Origin: Methylobacterium sp. CB376
Lineage (GTDB): Bacteria > Pseudomonadota > Alphaproteobacteria > Rhizobiales > Beijerinckiaceae
Direction of reading: 5' to 3'
Assembly: GCF_029714205.1 (NCBI RefSeq)
Contig: NZ_CP121648.1
Coordinates: 3,977,001-4,041,000 of the forward strand
DNA length: 64,000 nucleotides
Shown: positions 38,462 through 48,882 of the stretch, in pieces
Layout: each line of letters opens with the position of its first letter
How positions within the stretch are numbered: position 1 is the stretch's first letter
The notes under the pieces: generated by a model
What the model was told of the DNA's origin: nothing
The model's database searches: none
Seen by the model: only the letters and a program-made list of their open reading frames with translations
Translations under genes and position numbers: made by a program

Positions 38462-38475
38462 TTGCGCGGGATCAA
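38462..38475. promoter_or_regulatory. FixK/FnrL box
   Basis: TTGCGCGGGATCAA fits TTG(A/C)-N6-(T/G)CAA exactly, 80 bases before the universal stress protein start. Confidence 0.55.
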
Positions 38476-38554
38476 GGCCCGGACGAGGGGAGGGGGCATC
38501 CTCGTCCGGCGGCCGGGGAGGTCCGGCCGCCCCGTGCCCGGAGATCTCGCCGCC

Positions 38555-39394
38555 ATGCTCGACGCCCTCAGGAGCCTCCTCGTCGGGATCACCGAGGGGG
38601 CCGGCGTGCAGACCCCCTCGGCGGCCCTCGCCTACGGCCTGTCCCTGGCCCGGGAGGCCGGGGCGCACCTGACCGTGCAGGCGATGACGGTCGAGATCGT
38701 CGTGCCGAATGCCTGGATCAGCGGCTTCGCGGCCGCCCTCGCCGAGACCGAGAACGCGCGCCTGCGCGGCCTCGCCTGGGCCGCCGCGGAGGCGGCCCGG
38801 GCCGAGGCGGCGGCGGCGGGCCTGCGCTGCACGGCCCGCGCCCAGGCGCTCGGCGCCGCCGACCTCTTCGCCCTGCTCGCCGCCCGGGCGCGCGTCAACG
38901 ACCTCACGCTCCTCGATGCCGAGCCGAGCCTGCTCGCCACCCAGCGGGGCCTGATCGAGGACCTGATCCTCTACGGCGGCGGCCCGCTCCTGGTCGTCCC
39001 GCCCGGCTGGACGGAGTTCCGCGCCGCGCGGGCCGTGGTCGCCTGGGACGGCAGCGCCGCGGCCTCCCGCGCGCTGCGCGACGCGCTGCCCCTGCTGCGC
39101 CAGGCCCGTGACGTCCACGTCGTCACCGTGACGGCGCCGGGCCGGTCCGACGAGGCCGTGCCGGGCGCGGAGGTCGGCCCCTTCCTGGCGCGGCACGGCG
39201 TCGCCGCGACCCTGGTCGACCTGCCCGGGGAGGACGGCGTCGCCGGGACGCTGCGCCGGCACGCGGTCGAGGCGCGGGCCGACCTCCTGGTGATGGGCGG
39301 CTTCGTCCATGCCCGCCTGCGCGAGATGGTGCTCGGCGGCGTCACCGCCGCCCTGCTCACGGACTGCCCCGTGCCCCTGCTCCTCGCGCACTGA
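38555..39394 (+). CDS. Universal stress protein (tandem Usp domains)
   Basis: The 279-residue protein contains two Usp folds. The first is degenerate (LLVGITEGAGVQTPSAALAY); the second is better conserved (ARAVVAWDGSAAASRALRDA, ending VMGGFVHARLREMVLGGVTA and PVPLLLAH), with the G-2x-G-9x-G(S/T)-like ATP loop region. Usp proteins aid survival under starvation and low oxygen. ATG 38555 is preferred over upstream in-frame starts because it begins the first beta-strand. It lies 106 bases upstream of phosphoketolase in the same direction, with a FixK-like box between them. Confidence 0.85.
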   Translation: MLDALRSLLVGITEGAGVQTPSAALAYGLSLAREAGAHLTVQAMTVEIVVPNAWISGFAAALAETENARLRGLAWAAAEAARAEAAAAGLRCTARAQALGAADLFALLAARARVNDLTLLDAEPSLLATQRGLIEDLILYGGGPLLVVPPGWTEFRAARAVVAWDGSAAASRALRDALPLLRQARDVHVVTVTAPGRSDEAVPGAEVGPFLARHGVAATLVDLPGEDGVAGTLRRHAVEARADLLVMGGFVHARLREMVLGGVTAALLTDCPVPLLLAH

Positions 39395-39411
39395 TTGACC
39401 GCACCCGAACC

Positions 39412-39425
39412 GTGATCCACGTCAA
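39412..39425. promoter_or_regulatory. FixK-like box upstream of phosphoketolase
   Basis: GTGATCCACGTCAA matches TTGA-N6-TCAA except for the first base, 75 bases before the phosphoketolase start. Confidence 0.4.
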
Positions 39426-39500
39426 TGACGAGCCGGCCCGGCTGGTGAAACTCCCGGTTGAGGCCGGGCGCGACCGCCGGCCGCGACGCGGAGCGATGCG

Positions 39501-41999
39501 ATGACGGGAACGGCGGGAACGACGCGGGCGACGGCTTCGGTGCGGGGCAGGGACGGGTCCGTGCCCGGGCCCCTCGCCCCGCACGACCTCGCCGGCCTCG
39601 ACGCCTACTGGAGGGCGGCGAACTACCTCTCGGTCGGGCAGATCTACCTGATGGAGAACCCGCTGCTGCGCGAGCCGCTGACGCCCGCGCAGGTGAAGCC
39701 GCGGCTCCTCGGCCACTGGGGCACCACGCCGGGGCTGAACTTCATCTACGCCCACCTGAACCGGGTGATCCGCGCGCGCGACCTCGACATGATCGCGGTC
39801 TGGGGCCCGGGCCACGGCGCGCCGGGGCTGGTGGCCAACGCCTACCTGGAGGGCACCTACAGCGAGATCTACCCGGACGTCGCCCAGGACGAGGCCGGGA
39901 TGGCCCGCCTGTTCCGGCAATTCTCCTTCCCGGGCGGGATCCCGAGCCACGCCTCGCCGGAGCTGCCCGGCTCGATCCACGAGGGCGGCGAGCTCGGCTA
40001 CTCCCTCGTCCACGCCTTCGGGGCCGCCCTCGACAATCCCGACCTGATCGTCGCCTGCGTGGTGGGCGACGGCGAGGCCGAGACCGGGGCGCTCGCCGCC
40101 TCCTGGCACTCGGCGAAGTTCCTCGACCCGCGCCACGACGGCACCGTCCTGCCGATCCTCCACCTCAACGGCTACAAGATCGCCAACCCGACCATCCTCG
40201 CCCGCATGCCCGAGGCGGAGCTGAGGAGCCTCCTCGTCGGCTACGGCTACGACCCGATCATGGTGGCGGGCGACGAGCCCGCCCCGATGCACCAGGCCAT
40301 GGCGGCGGCCCTCGACGACGCCCTCGACCGCATCGCGCGGATCCGGCACGAGGCCGCGGCGGAGCGCCCGCGCTGGCCCATGATCGTGCTGAGGAGCCCG
40401 AAGGGCTGGACCGGCCCGGCGCAGGTCGACGGCAAGCCCGTGGAGGGGACCTGGCGCGCCCACCAAGTCCCGGTGGCGGCGATCCGCGACAACCCCGAGC
40501 ACCTCGCGATCCTCGACGCGTGGCTGCGCTCCTACGCGCCGGAGACGCTGTTCGACGCGGCCGGGCGCCTGCGGCCCGACCTCGCCGCCCTGGCGCCGCG
40601 CGGCGAGCGGCGGCTCTCGGCCAACCCGCAGGCCAATGGCGGGCGCCACCCCAAGCCCCTGCGCCGGCCGCCCCTCGCGCAGCACGCGATCCCAGTCCCG
40701 GCGCCGGGCGCCACGGAGGCGGAGGCGACGCGGGTGCTCGGCGGCTACTTGCGCGACCTCCTCTCCCTCAACGCCGAGGCCCGCAACCTGCGCATCATGG
40801 GGCCGGACGAGACCGCCTCGAACCGCCTCGACGCGGTGTTCGGGGTGACGGACCGCGCCTGGCAGGAGCGGATCCTGCCCGGCGACGAGCATCTCGGCCG
40901 CTTCGGGCGGGTGATGGAGGTGCTGAGCGAGCAGCTCTGCGAGGGCTGGCTCGAAGGCTACCTGCTCACCGGCCGCCACGGCCTGTTCGCGAGCTACGAG
41001 GCCTTCATCCACGTCGTCGACTCGATGGTGAACCAGCACGCCAAGTGGCTGAAATCGGCCCGGGCGCTGCCCTGGCGGCGGCCGGTGCCGTCGCTCAACC
41101 TGCTGCTCTCGTCCCACGTCTGGCGCCAGGACCACAACGGATTCAGCCACCAGGACCCGGGCTTCATCGACTTCATCGCCAACAAGCGGGGCGACACCGC
41201 GCGGGTCTACCTGCCGCCGGACGCCAACACCCTGCTGTGGGTGGCGGATCACTGTCTGGGCACGCACGACCGCATCAACGTCATCGTGGCCGGCAAGCAG
41301 CCGGCGCCGCAATGGTTCTCCCCCGAGGCGGCGGCGCGCCACTGCGAGGCCGGGCTCGGCGTCCTCGACTTCGCCTCGACGGAGGGGCAGGGGGAGCCGG
41401 ACGTGGTGATGGCCTGCGCCGGGGACGTGCCCACGATGGAGACGCTCGCGGCGGTGGACGCGCTCCGCCGCGCGGTGCCCGACCTCGCCATCCGCGTCGT
41501 CAACGTCGTCGACCTGATGACCCTGGCCTCGCCCGACGCGCACGAGCACGGCATCGACGACGCGGCCTTCGACGGGATCTTCACCCGGGACCGGCCGGTG
41601 ATCTTCGCCTATCACGGCTATCCCTGGCTGATCCACCGGCTCACCTACAAGCGGACGAACCACGCGAACTTCCACGTCCACGGCTTCATCGAGGAGGGGA
41701 CGACGACGACCCCCTTCGACATGGCGGTGATGAACCGCCTCGACCGCCACCACCTCGCCATCGCGGCCCTGCGCCGCGTCCCGCGCCTCGGCGCCCGGGC
41801 GGGCCGGGTCGAGCGCGCCCTGCGGGAGCGGCTCGCCATCCACCGCGAGCACGTCTGCCGGACCGGGGAGGATCTGCCCGAGATCCGCGACTGGCGCTGG
41901 GGGGAGGGGGAATGGCCGCCGGCCGCCTCCGCGGATCCGTCCCGCGAGGAGGATGCGGATCCGCGCGACCTCGAGGCGGGCTGGCAATTCATGAGCTGA
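39501..41999 (+). CDS. xfp: Phosphoketolase (xylulose-5-phosphate / fructose-6-phosphate)
   Basis: This thiamine-diphosphate enzyme splits xylulose-5-P or fructose-6-P with phosphate to acetyl-phosphate plus an aldose phosphate. The 832-residue length is normal. Signatures: [67 protein letters not shown], ThDP motif [50 protein letters not shown] and the C-terminal [18 protein letters not shown]. The ATG at 39501 follows GCGGAGCGATGCG. With the Usp and CBS-BON genes it forms a group probably switched on under energy or oxygen limitation; acetyl-phosphate can yield ATP through acetate kinase. Confidence 0.95.
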   Translation: MTGTAGTTRATASVRGRDGSVPGPLAPHDLAGLDAYWRAANYLSVGQIYLMENPLLREPLTPAQVKPRLLGHWGTTPGLNFIYAHLNRVIRARDLDMIAVWGPGHGAPGLVANAYLEGTYSEIYPDVAQDEAGMARLFRQFSFPGGIPSHASPELPGSIHEGGELGYSLVHAFGAALDNPDLIVACVVGDGEAETGALAASWHSAKFLDPRHDGTVLPILHLNGYKIANPTILARMPEAELRSLLVGYGYDPIMVAGDEPAPMHQAMAAALDDALDRIARIRHEAAAERPRWPMIVLRSPKGWTGPAQVDGKPVEGTWRAHQVPVAAIRDNPEHLAILDAWLRSYAPETLFDAAGRLRPDLAALAPRGERRLSANPQANGGRHPKPLRRPPLAQHAIPVPAPGATEAEATRVLGGYLRDLLSLNAEARNLRIMGPDETASNRLDAVFGVTDRAWQERILPGDEHLGRFGRVMEVLSEQLCEGWLEGYLLTGRHGLFASYEAFIHVVDSMVNQHAKWLKSARALPWRRPVPSLNLLLSSHVWRQDHNGFSHQDPGFIDFIANKRGDTARVYLPPDANTLLWVADHCLGTHDRINVIVAGKQPAPQWFSPEAAARHCEAGLGVLDFASTEGQGEPDVVMACAGDVPTMETLAAVDALRRAVPDLAIRVVNVVDLMTLASPDAHEHGIDDAAFDGIFTRDRPVIFAYHGYPWLIHRLTYKRTNHANFHVHGFIEEGTTTTPFDMAVMNRLDRHHLAIAALRRVPRLGARAGRVERALRERLAIHREHVCRTGEDLPEIRDWRWGEGEWPPAASADPSREEDADPRDLEAGWQFMS

Positions 42000-42052
42000 G
42001 GCGGCGGGGCGCGGCCCGGCGCGCGAGGCGCCCGGGCCGCGCCCCGGGAGGA

Positions 42053-42262
42053 TCAATCCACCGCGACCATCACGTCCGACGCCTTCACCACCGCGTAGGC
42101 GTCGCCGCCGGCCGCCAGGGCGAGCGCGTCGACGGATTCGTTCGTGATCGAGGCGGTCACGATCTGGCCGGGCGCGATCTCGATCTTGACGTGCGCCGTC
42201 GTGGCGCCCTTCTCGACCGAGACCACCTTGCCCTTCAGGACGTTGCGTGCACTGATCTTCAT
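42053..42262 (-). CDS. Molbindin (Mop-type molybdate-binding protein)
   Basis: A single Mop domain of 69 residues: MKISARNVLKGKVVSVEKGA, then HVKIEIAPGQIVTASITNES, then YAVVKASDVMVAVD. Mop proteins form hexamers that bind molybdate and buffer it in the cytoplasm. The start ATG at 42262 follows CTGGAGGCAAC; an in-frame upstream extension lacks similarity to the family. It lies 202 bases after fixX in the same direction and may be its own transcript. Adjacent nif/fix genes and nifQ in the same window suggest Mo storage for FeMo-cofactor. Confidence 0.9.
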   Translation of the reverse strand: MKISARNVLKGKVVSVEKGATTAHVKIEIAPGQIVTASITNESVDALALAAGGDAYAVVKASDVMVAVD

Positions 42263-42464
42263 GTTGCCTCCAGGACGGGATCCGGGGGGAACCCTCCGGC
42301 GCGACGTTACCGCACCGCCGGATCGCAGCATAGACGGTTCGTCGGCGGCGCGAAATCTTTCGTTACTCTGGGTCATGGGACCGAGATGCGGCGGCGTGCC
42401 GAGGTGACCCGCCCGGCCGTCCCGGCCGGGCGCCCCGCCGAACCGCGCGACATCTTCGCGCCCC

Positions 42465-42749
42465 TCAGCCGAACTTGAACAGCACCCCGAAGCCGCCGCG
42501 GGGATAGTTCCACTCGATCTCCCCGGACGGCTCGCACAGCACCCGGCAGGTGCCGCACTCGAAGCAGCCGTCCGGCACCACCTCGACCTGCCCGCCGTCG
42601 CTCAGGCTGTAGCAGCCCGCGGGGCAGAGCCGCGTCATGGCGAGCAGGTTGGGCGACGGCTCGACGTGGGGCGCGATGCGGATGTGGGGGCGCCCCACAT
42701 CCACCACGTAGCGGTTCTGGTAGAGCTTCTCTTCGACGCGCGCGGTCAT
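42465..42749 (-). CDS. fixX: FixX, ferredoxin-like protein of the FixABCX complex
   Basis: The 94-residue protein carries a ferredoxin-like cysteine set: Cys42-x3-Cys46 and Cys62-x2-Cys65-x2-Cys68-x3-Cys72, in [10 protein letters not shown] and [12 protein letters not shown], ending with [16 protein letters not shown], the usual FixX terminus. FixX is the iron-sulphur partner of FixC in the electron-bifurcating FixABCX complex, which uses NADH to reduce both quinone and a low-potential ferredoxin or flavodoxin for nitrogenase. It lies 40 bases after fixC, last in the fixABCX operon. Confidence 0.95.
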   Translation of the reverse strand: MTARVEEKLYQNRYVVDVGRPHIRIAPHVEPSPNLLAMTRLCPAGCYSLSDGGQVEVVPDGCFECGTCRVLCEPSGEIEWNYPRGGFGVLFKFG

Positions 42750-42789
42750 GACGGGCCTCCGGTGATGCGGTGGATGGGGTGGCGCCCGC

Positions 42790-44097
42790 TCAGCGCCACG
42801 CGCGGGCGACGCGCACGGCGTCGCCGATCAGCCCCGGCAGGGAGCGCCGGCGCACGACGCTGCGCCAGGTCGCGCGCTCCTTCTCGCGCTTGGGCACGCC
42901 GTCGACGCGCAGGAAGTTCTGCGCCGCCTTCGACATCAGCTCCGGGTAGGTGAGGAAGAAGTTCTTGGAATGGGTATGCAGCAGGGCCGGCATATCCTTG
43001 TACTTCTTCATGTCCTTCATCACGAAAGACTCCTCGACCATCTTGCGGTAGAGGGCGAGGTTGGCGGCGGTCGGGGGAAGGCGCCGGCTCTTGAGCTGGA
43101 AGATGGCCTCGGCGGCGAGCCGCCCGGTGGTCATCGCGAGGTTCGAGCCCTCGCGGTGGATGGCGTTGTTGAACTGCGCGGCGTCGCCGACCACGACCCA
43201 GCCGTCGCCGCAGAGCTGCGGGATCGCCCTGTAGCCGCCCTCCGGGATCAGGTGGGCGGCGTATTCCTTCACCTCGGCCCCGGCGAGCAGCGGGGCCACC
43301 GAGGGGTGCTTCTTGAAGGCGTCGAGCAGCCCGTAGGGCGTCTCGGCCCCGTCGCGGTAGTCGGAGACGAGGCAGCCGAGGCCGACCGACAGGCTCTCCT
43401 TGTTGGTGTACAGGAAGGCCATCCCGGTCATGCCGCGGGAGATCGTGCCGATCGCCTCGATCACGACGCCCTCATCCTCCCGCAGGTTGAAGCGGGCGTC
43501 GATCGTCTCGGCGGGCAGGAAGTGCATCTCCTTGACGGCGAGCGCGACGTGGTCTGGGCGCGGGATCGGCCGCAGGCCGGTCCGCGAGCCGAGGAGCCCG
43601 TTGACGCCCTCGGCCAGCACCACCACGTCCGCGTGGACGACGCCCCCGCCCCGGTCCGTGCGCACCCCGATCACCCGGCCCGAGGGGTCGCGGATCAGCT
43701 CGGTCGCGGTCGTCTCGCAGAGCAGCGTCGCGCCCGCCTCCTGCACCTGGCGCGAGAACCAGCGGTCGAACTGGGTGCGGATGATCGTGTAGCGGTTCGG
43801 CTTCTCCTCGTTGAAGTCGTCGGAGCGATAGTGCATGCCGACATGCGAGGTGCCGTCCATGATCCAGAGGCGCTGCTCCAGCACGTGGCGCTCGAGCGGC
43901 GCGTCCTCGCGGAAGTTCGGGACGAGCTGCTCCAGCATGTCGGCGTACAGGATGGCGCCCTGGACGTTCTTGGAGCCGGCGGTCTCGCCGCGCTCCAGCT
44001 GCAGCACCTTGAGGCCGCGCTTGGCCAGGGTGAGCGCGCAGGCGTTGCCGGACATGCCGGCACCCACCACGATGGCGTCGAAGGTCTCTACGGTCAT
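42790..44097 (-). CDS. fixC: FixC, FAD-dependent ETF:quinone oxidoreductase-like subunit
   Basis: FixC is the 435-residue flavoprotein of FixABCX that passes electrons to quinone and FixX. It has the dinucleotide motif [20 protein letters not shown] at the N-terminus followed by [16 protein letters not shown], a second FAD contact [12 protein letters not shown], and [20 protein letters not shown] near residue 300. The C-terminal [20 protein letters not shown] is typical. The start ATG at 44097 lies 11 bases after fixB and follows GAGGAGCC. The enzyme is peripheral to the inner membrane. Confidence 0.95.
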   Translation of the reverse strand: MTVETFDAIVVGAGMSGNACALTLAKRGLKVLQLERGETAGSKNVQGAILYADMLEQLVPNFREDAPLERHVLEQRLWIMDGTSHVGMHYRSDDFNEEKPNRYTIIRTQFDRWFSRQVQEAGATLLCETTATELIRDPSGRVIGVRTDRGGGVVHADVVVLAEGVNGLLGSRTGLRPIPRPDHVALAVKEMHFLPAETIDARFNLREDEGVVIEAIGTISRGMTGMAFLYTNKESLSVGLGCLVSDYRDGAETPYGLLDAFKKHPSVAPLLAGAEVKEYAAHLIPEGGYRAIPQLCGDGWVVVGDAAQFNNAIHREGSNLAMTTGRLAAEAIFQLKSRRLPPTAANLALYRKMVEESFVMKDMKKYKDMPALLHTHSKNFFLTYPELMSKAAQNFLRVDGVPKREKERATWRSVVRRRSLPGLIGDAVRVARAWR

Positions 44098-44108
44098 GGC
44101 GGGGCTCC

Positions 44109-45218
44109 TCAGCCGGCGAGTCGGTCGCGGGAATGGGGCGAGAGGCGCCGCCGGAAGGCCTCGGTCAGCGCCGGCAGCAGCCGGATCGCGTCGGCCACGA
44201 CGCCCAGATGGGCGAAGTCGAAGATCGGCGCGTTGGGATCGGTGTTGATGGCGACGATGAGGTCGGCGCCCTCGACCCCGACCCGGTGCTGGATCGCGCC
44301 CGAGATGCCGGCCGCGATGTAGAGCTTCGGGCGGATCGTCTTGCCGGTCTGCCCGATCTGGCGGTCGGAGGTGATCCAGCCCTTCTGCACGAGGGGCCGG
44401 GAGCCGCCGAACTCGGCTCCGAGCGCCAGCGCGAGGTTGCGCACGAGCTGGAAATTCTCGGCTGATTGCAGGCCGAGCCCGCCCGCCACCACCACGTCCG
44501 CGTAGGCGAGGTTGGCCCTGGAGGCGTCCCGGTCGGCCACGAAGGACAGGACCTTGGTGACGATGTCCGCCTCCGCTATGGCGAGGCCGCGGGCGATGAC
44601 CGGGCCGACCGGCCGCTCGACCCGCGCGGGCATCGGCATCACCCGCGGGCGCACGGTCGCCATCTGGGGCCGGTAGTTCAGGGTGTAGATCGTGCAGAGC
44701 AGCGAGCCGCCGAAGGTCGGCCGGGTCGCGCCGAGCGACTTGTCGGCGTCGACGTCGAGCTCGGTGCAGTCGGCGGTGAGGCCGGTGAGCAGGGTCGTGG
44801 CGACCGAGCCCGCGAGGTCGCGCCCGAGCGTGGTGGCGCCCAGCAGCAGGATCTCGGGCTTGTAGGCGTCGACGAGGTCGGTCAGCGCCTTCGTGTAGGG
44901 CTCGGTGCGGTAATGGGCGAGGACCGGATCCTCGCAGAGATAGACCCGGTCGGCGCCGTAGCAGAAGGCCTCCGCCACCGCCGCGCGGGTGCCGCTCTCG
45001 GGTGCACCGATCACCACCCCGGCGAGCGAGACGCCGAGCTTGTCGGCGAGGCGCCGCCCGGCCCCCATCAGCTCCCAGGAGACCGGGTGGACCTGGCCCC
45101 GCTCCAGTTCCACGAACACCCAGACGTGCTGGTAGGCCCGGAAATGCTCCGGGAGCTCCTTCTTCGTCCCGGCGCGGCCGCCGGCCGCCGGTTTCGACTC
45201 GGGCTTGGCTTGGCTCAT
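44109..45218 (-). CDS. fixB: FixB, electron-transfer flavoprotein alpha-like subunit
   Basis: The 369-residue protein is an ETF-alpha homologue: N-terminal [40 protein letters not shown], and the C-terminal FAD-binding part with [40 protein letters not shown] and [19 protein letters not shown]. FixA-FixB form the flavin-containing heterodimer that oxidises NADH and bifurcates the electrons. It starts at ATG 45218, 12 bases after fixA. A short Lys/Gly-rich leader ([16 protein letters not shown]) precedes the fold. Confidence 0.95.
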   Translation of the reverse strand: MSQAKPESKPAAGGRAGTKKELPEHFRAYQHVWVFVELERGQVHPVSWELMGAGRRLADKLGVSLAGVVIGAPESGTRAAVAEAFCYGADRVYLCEDPVLAHYRTEPYTKALTDLVDAYKPEILLLGATTLGRDLAGSVATTLLTGLTADCTELDVDADKSLGATRPTFGGSLLCTIYTLNYRPQMATVRPRVMPMPARVERPVGPVIARGLAIAEADIVTKVLSFVADRDASRANLAYADVVVAGGLGLQSAENFQLVRNLALALGAEFGGSRPLVQKGWITSDRQIGQTGKTIRPKLYIAAGISGAIQHRVGVEGADLIVAINTDPNAPIFDFAHLGVVADAIRLLPALTEAFRRRLSPHSRDRLAG

Positions 45219-45230
45219 GGCGTCCTCCTG

Positions 45231-46085
45231 TCACTGGCCGGCCGCGAGGCGGGCGAGGTCGTCTTCGAGGCCGGGGCTGCGGGCGAACAGCGCCTCGATC
45301 AGCCCCTCGGCGAGGCCCGCCGCGTCGCGCCCGTGGGTCGGCACCAGGGCGGCCTTCTCCGCCCGGGACGCGGGCGCGAAGACGCGCTTGACGACCGTGG
45401 GCGAGCCGCGCAGGCCGCAGCGCGCGATGTCGGCGATGCCGGCCTCCCTGGCGCTCCAGGTCACGATCTCGGCCCGGGCGGCGCGCAGGGCCTCCGCGAG
45501 GCTGCCGCGCCGCATCTCGTTGATCCCCTCCAGCACCGTCACGAGGCAGGGCAGGCGGGTCCGCAGCACCTGCACGCCGCCCTCGGCGCGCCGCTCCACC
45601 GTGACGGAGCGGGCCGAAAGGTCGAGTTCCGCGATCCGCGCCACGTAGGTGAGCTGCGTCAGGTTCAGGCGCTTGGCGATGCCGGGGCCGACCTGCGCGG
45701 TGTCCCCGTCGATCGTCTGCTTGCCGGTGAAGACGATGTCGGGCGGCCCCCAGGTCGCGCCGATCCGGCCGATCGCGGTCGCGAGCGCGAAGCTCGTCGC
45801 CAGCGTGTCGGAGCCCGCGAAGACGCGGTCGGTGAGCAGCACCGCCCGGTCCGCCCCGAAGCCCAGGGCCTTGCGCAGGGAATCCGCCGCCATGGGCGGC
45901 CCCATGGTCAGCACCGTCACCTCGCCGCCGTGGCGGTCGCGCAGCCGCAGGGCCGCTTCGAGCGCGAACAGGTCGTAGGGATTGATGATCGTCGGCACGC
46001 CCTGCCGCATGATCGTGTTCGTCACCGGATGCACCCGGATCTGTCCGGAATCCGGCACTTGCTTGATGCAGACCACGCTGTGCAT
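45231..46085 (-). CDS. fixA: FixA, electron-transfer flavoprotein beta-like subunit
   Basis: The 284-residue protein is an ETF-beta homologue: [60 protein letters not shown] and [20 protein letters not shown] (nucleotide-binding loop). I chose ATG 46085 because AGGGTGAG lies at the right distance; a GTG at 46094 adds three residues. Upstream are a sigma-54 promoter (46149-46164) and a NifA site (46270-46285), so fixABCX can be transcribed separately from nifW and the genes before it. Confidence 0.95.
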   Translation of the reverse strand: MHSVVCIKQVPDSGQIRVHPVTNTIMRQGVPTIINPYDLFALEAALRLRDRHGGEVTVLTMGPPMAADSLRKALGFGADRAVLLTDRVFAGSDTLATSFALATAIGRIGATWGPPDIVFTGKQTIDGDTAQVGPGIAKRLNLTQLTYVARIAELDLSARSVTVERRAEGGVQVLRTRLPCLVTVLEGINEMRRGSLAEALRAARAEIVTWSAREAGIADIARCGLRGSPTVVKRVFAPASRAEKAALVPTHGRDAAGLAEGLIEALFARSPGLEDDLARLAAGQ

Positions 46086-46148
46086 GTCGCTCACCCTGCT
46101 GGAAGCGCGGCGAGATCGCCGACTCCACTGTCTTCCTCTCGACGTTGA

Positions 46149-46164
46149 GGCATTCGCCGTGCCA
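46149..46164 (-). promoter_or_regulatory. Sigma-54 (RpoN) promoter of fixABCX
   Basis: On the minus strand TGGCACGGCGAATGCC: GG and GC doublets with exactly 10 bases between, one base from the TGGCACG-N4-TTGC consensus. Transcription should start about 12 bases on, giving a leader of ~50 bases before the fixA ATG. Confidence 0.8.
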
Positions 46165-46269
46165 GGCCGGATGATCGGCCTGGGTCTTCGCTTTCAATGA
46201 CTTGGAGCGTCACCTGGGGACACTTGGAGCGTCGCTCGGATGATCGCTCGGATGTGGGTGTCGGATCGG

Positions 46270-46285
46270 TGTCGGCTTGCCGACA
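46270..46285. promoter_or_regulatory. NifA upstream activator sequence for fixABCX
   Basis: TGTCGGCTTGCCGACA matches TGT-N10-ACA and is a perfect inverted repeat with six-base arms. It lies about 110 bases upstream of the -24 element and eight bases after the nifW stop. Confidence 0.8.
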
Positions 46286-46292
46286 CGGTGAG

Positions 46293-46640
46293 TCAGGATT
46301 GCGTCAGGGGGTGCAGGATGTCGGCCAGGGGCACGAAGGCGCCCCGCGCCGGCGGGCGCTCGGGATCGTGCTCCCTGAGCACCTTGAAGACCCGCTCGGC
46401 GAGCGGGGTCGAGGTCGCGAAATCCCGGTAGGCGCGCTCCAGCGTGTCGCGGGCGGCGCGCCGGACGGCGTCGTCGTCGAGCCCCGCGAAGGAGGTGGTG
46501 GCGAGGTACTGGCCCATCCGCTTGAGGATGTGCAGGCGCGCGACGCGCAGCACCTCGGGCGCGTAGGGCAGGTCGAGGACCTGGAAGAACTCCTCGGCGC
46601 TCGACAGGGCGGCGAGGCGGTCGAGGCAGGGCGACGACAT
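46293..46640 (-). CDS. nifW: NifW, nitrogenase-stabilising protein
   Basis: The 115-residue protein shows the NifW pattern: [32 protein letters not shown], and C-terminal [20 protein letters not shown]. NifW associates with the MoFe protein and helps protect it from oxygen or assists its maturation. The ATG at 46640 follows GAGGAGACTCCC. It is 20 bases after cysE and is the last gene of the iscA-nifUSV-cysE-nifW transcript before the separate fix promoter. Confidence 0.93.
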   Translation of the reverse strand: MSSPCLDRLAALSSAEEFFQVLDLPYAPEVLRVARLHILKRMGQYLATTSFAGLDDDAVRRAARDTLERAYRDFATSTPLAERVFKVLREHDPERPPARGAFVPLADILHPLTQS

Positions 46641-46660
46641 GGGAGTCTCCTCGGAGGGGA

Positions 46661-47521
46661 TCAGGTCGGGTCGGACGGCTCGGCGGCGGGCGCCGGCGCG
46701 GCCGCGAGACGGGTTTCCAGGCGCTCGATCCGGGCCGCGAGGGCGACCAGGGCGGCGCCGAGGGGATCGGGCAGGCGGTGATGCTCCAGGTCGATGCGCC
46801 CGTCGGCGCGCGGGCGGCCCGCACGGGCCGCGGCGACGAGGCGGCCCGGCACGCCGACCACGGTCATGCCGGCCGGCACGTCCGTGATCACCACCGAGTT
46901 GGCCCCGACCCGGGCCCCGGCGCCGACCTCGACCGGCCCGAGGATCTTGGCGCCCGCGCCGACCAGGACGCCGTCGCCGAGGGTCGGGTGGCGCTTGCCG
47001 GGCGTCCAGGAGGTGCCCCCGAGCGTGACGCCGTGGTAGAGCGTGACGTCGTCCCCGATCACCGCGGTCTCGCCGACCACCACGCCGGCGCCGTGGTCGA
47101 TGAAGAAGCGCCGCCCGATCCGGGCGCCCGGATGGATGTCCACGTTGGCGACGAGGCGGGCCGCCCAGGAGACGAGCCGGGCCGCGTACTTGAGGCCGCC
47201 GCGCCAGAGCCGGTGGGCGAGGCGGTGCAGGATCACCGCGTGCACCCCCGGATAGGTGGTGACGATCTCGACGAGGTGGCGCGCCGCCGGGTCGCGCGAG
47301 CGGACGCAGGCGACGTCCTCGGCGATCTGCCGCCAGAGCGGCGGCTCCCGGGCGGCCGTCCCGGCCCGGGCGCCGGCGCATTCGGATCCCGCTCCGGGGG
47401 CCGCCCCGGCGGGGAGGGGAGGCGCCCGCCGCGCCGCCTGCGCCGCGGAGGCGCGGGCGAGGCGCCCGAGCTCCGCGATCTGAAGCGCCCGCAGCCGGCG
47501 CGCGCGCGATCCCATGATCAT
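46661..47521 (-). CDS. cysE: Serine O-acetyltransferase (CysE/NifP type)
   Basis: It makes O-acetylserine from serine and acetyl-CoA, the precursor of cysteine. The 286-residue protein has an N-terminal helical part and a left-handed beta-helix built of hexapeptides: [80 protein letters not shown]. In Azotobacter the nif-linked copy is nifP. The start ATG at 47521 is four bases past the nifV stop. Extra cysteine supply would feed NifS-driven Fe-S cluster assembly, so its place in the operon makes sense. Confidence 0.93.
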   Translation of the reverse strand: MIMGSRARRLRALQIAELGRLARASAAQAARRAPPLPAGAAPGAGSECAGARAGTAAREPPLWRQIAEDVACVRSRDPAARHLVEIVTTYPGVHAVILHRLAHRLWRGGLKYAARLVSWAARLVANVDIHPGARIGRRFFIDHGAGVVVGETAVIGDDVTLYHGVTLGGTSWTPGKRHPTLGDGVLVGAGAKILGPVEVGAGARVGANSVVITDVPAGMTVVGVPGRLVAAARAGRPRADGRIDLEHHRLPDPLGAALVALAARIERLETRLAAAPAPAAEPSDPT

Positions 47522-47524
47522 CGC

Positions 47525-48736
47525 TCAGCTCCCCGCGGCGGCGAAGCGCGGCAGCGGCCGCGCGCTCATCAGGCACTCGTCGTGGAGGCGCCGCAGCAGG
47601 CCCGGCGGCACCGCCGCCTTGGTGCGCACCGCCGCCGCCCGGACCCGTTCCAGGAGGTCGCGGGCGACCTCCGCGTCGAGGCTGCGCCCCTGCGCCGCGA
47701 GGGCGCTGGCGAGCGCCGCCACCCCCGAATGCTTGCCGATCACGATGCGGTGGCTGCGCCCGAGCATCCCGGGATCGAGCGCCTCGTAGGTCGCCCGGTC
47801 CCGCAGCAGCCCGGCGACGTGGATGCCGGATTCGTGGGTGAAGATGTCCTCGCCCACGATGGCCTTGCCGCGCGGCAGGGGACGCTCGGCCGCCGCCGCG
47901 ACGGCGGCGGCGAGCGGGCGCAGCGCGCGAAGGTCGATCCCGGTCGGCCCCTGGCCGAACCGCGCCAGCGCCACCGCCACCTCCTCCAGGGCGGCATTGC
48001 CGGCCCGCTCGCCGAGCCCCGTCACGGTGACGCTGGCGTGGCGCGCCCCCGCCCGCAGCGCCGCCAGCGTGTTGGCGGTGGCGAGGCCGAGATAGTCGTG
48101 GGCGTGGAATTCGAGGGCGAGGTCGGTGGCCGCGGCGAGGCGCCGGACCAGGGCGTCGGCGGCGAAGGGATCGAGCACGCCGAGCGTGTCGGCGAGGCGC
48201 AGGCGCTCGGCGCCCGCCGCCCGCGCCGCTTCGGCGACGCGGCAGAGGAAGTCGGGATCGGCGCGCGAGGCGTCCTCGGCGCCGACCGCCACCGCGAGGC
48301 CGAGGCGCCGCGCGCGCGCCACCGTCGCGGCGACCGCGTCGAGGGCGAAGGCGCGGTCGCGGCCGAGCTTGCCGCGCAGCTGGGCGTCCGAGACCGGGAT
48401 CGAGTGGTTGACCGCCGGCACGCCCGCGGCGACCGCGGCGAGGAGGTCGTCCTCGCGCATCCGGCACCACGCGATCACCCGCAGGGGCAGCCGCAGCGAG
48501 ACGATGGAGCGGATCGTCTCGATCTCGTCCTCGCCCATGGCCGGCGTGCCGGCCTCGATCTCCGGGACCCCGGCCGCCGCGAGGGCCTCGGCGATCTCGA
48601 TCTTCTCGCGGCGGGTGAAGGCGACGCCCGGGGCCTGCTCGCCGTCGCGCAGGGTGGTGTCGTTGAGGAACACGGTCCGGGCGGAGGGCGGCCCGGACGG
48701 TGCGGGGGGAGGGGAGGCGGAGGACGGTTCCGGCAT
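47525..48736 (-). CDS. nifV: NifV, homocitrate synthase
   Basis: NifV condenses acetyl-CoA with 2-oxoglutarate to homocitrate, the organic ligand of FeMo-cofactor. The 403-residue protein has the alpha-IPM-synthase-type barrel: [54 protein letters not shown], metal ligands in [36 protein letters not shown] and [16 protein letters not shown]. The start ATG at 48736 is preceded by CGGAGCGCGCC. Between nifS and nifV lie about 146 bases that contain a 14-bp tandem repeat. Confidence 0.94.
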   Translation of the reverse strand: MPEPSSASPPPAPSGPPSARTVFLNDTTLRDGEQAPGVAFTRREKIEIAEALAAAGVPEIEAGTPAMGEDEIETIRSIVSLRLPLRVIAWCRMREDDLLAAVAAGVPAVNHSIPVSDAQLRGKLGRDRAFALDAVAATVARARRLGLAVAVGAEDASRADPDFLCRVAEAARAAGAERLRLADTLGVLDPFAADALVRRLAAATDLALEFHAHDYLGLATANTLAALRAGARHASVTVTGLGERAGNAALEEVAVALARFGQGPTGIDLRALRPLAAAVAAAAERPLPRGKAIVGEDIFTHESGIHVAGLLRDRATYEALDPGMLGRSHRIVIGKHSGVAALASALAAQGRSLDAEVARDLLERVRAAAVRTKAAVPPGLLRRLHDECLMSARPLPRFAAAGS

Positions 48737-48808
48737 GGCGCGCTCCGGGTGGGGGGACGGGGGCCTGGAGCGGGCGCGTCCGGGGGACCCGCGACCCGCT
48801 CCAAGTCG

Positions 48809-48843
48809 CGGTGTCTTGGTCTCGGTGTCTTGGTCTCGGTGCC
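48809..48843 (+). repeat. 14-bp tandem repeat between nifS and nifV
   Basis: The unit CGGTGTCTTGGTCT occurs at 48809-48822 and 48823-48836 with part of a third copy. It is noncoding and not a multiple of three. Confidence 0.8.
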
Positions 48844-48882
48844 TTCGGCATTTCCCTCGCCGCGGCGGCGGGGTGCCGGGCG

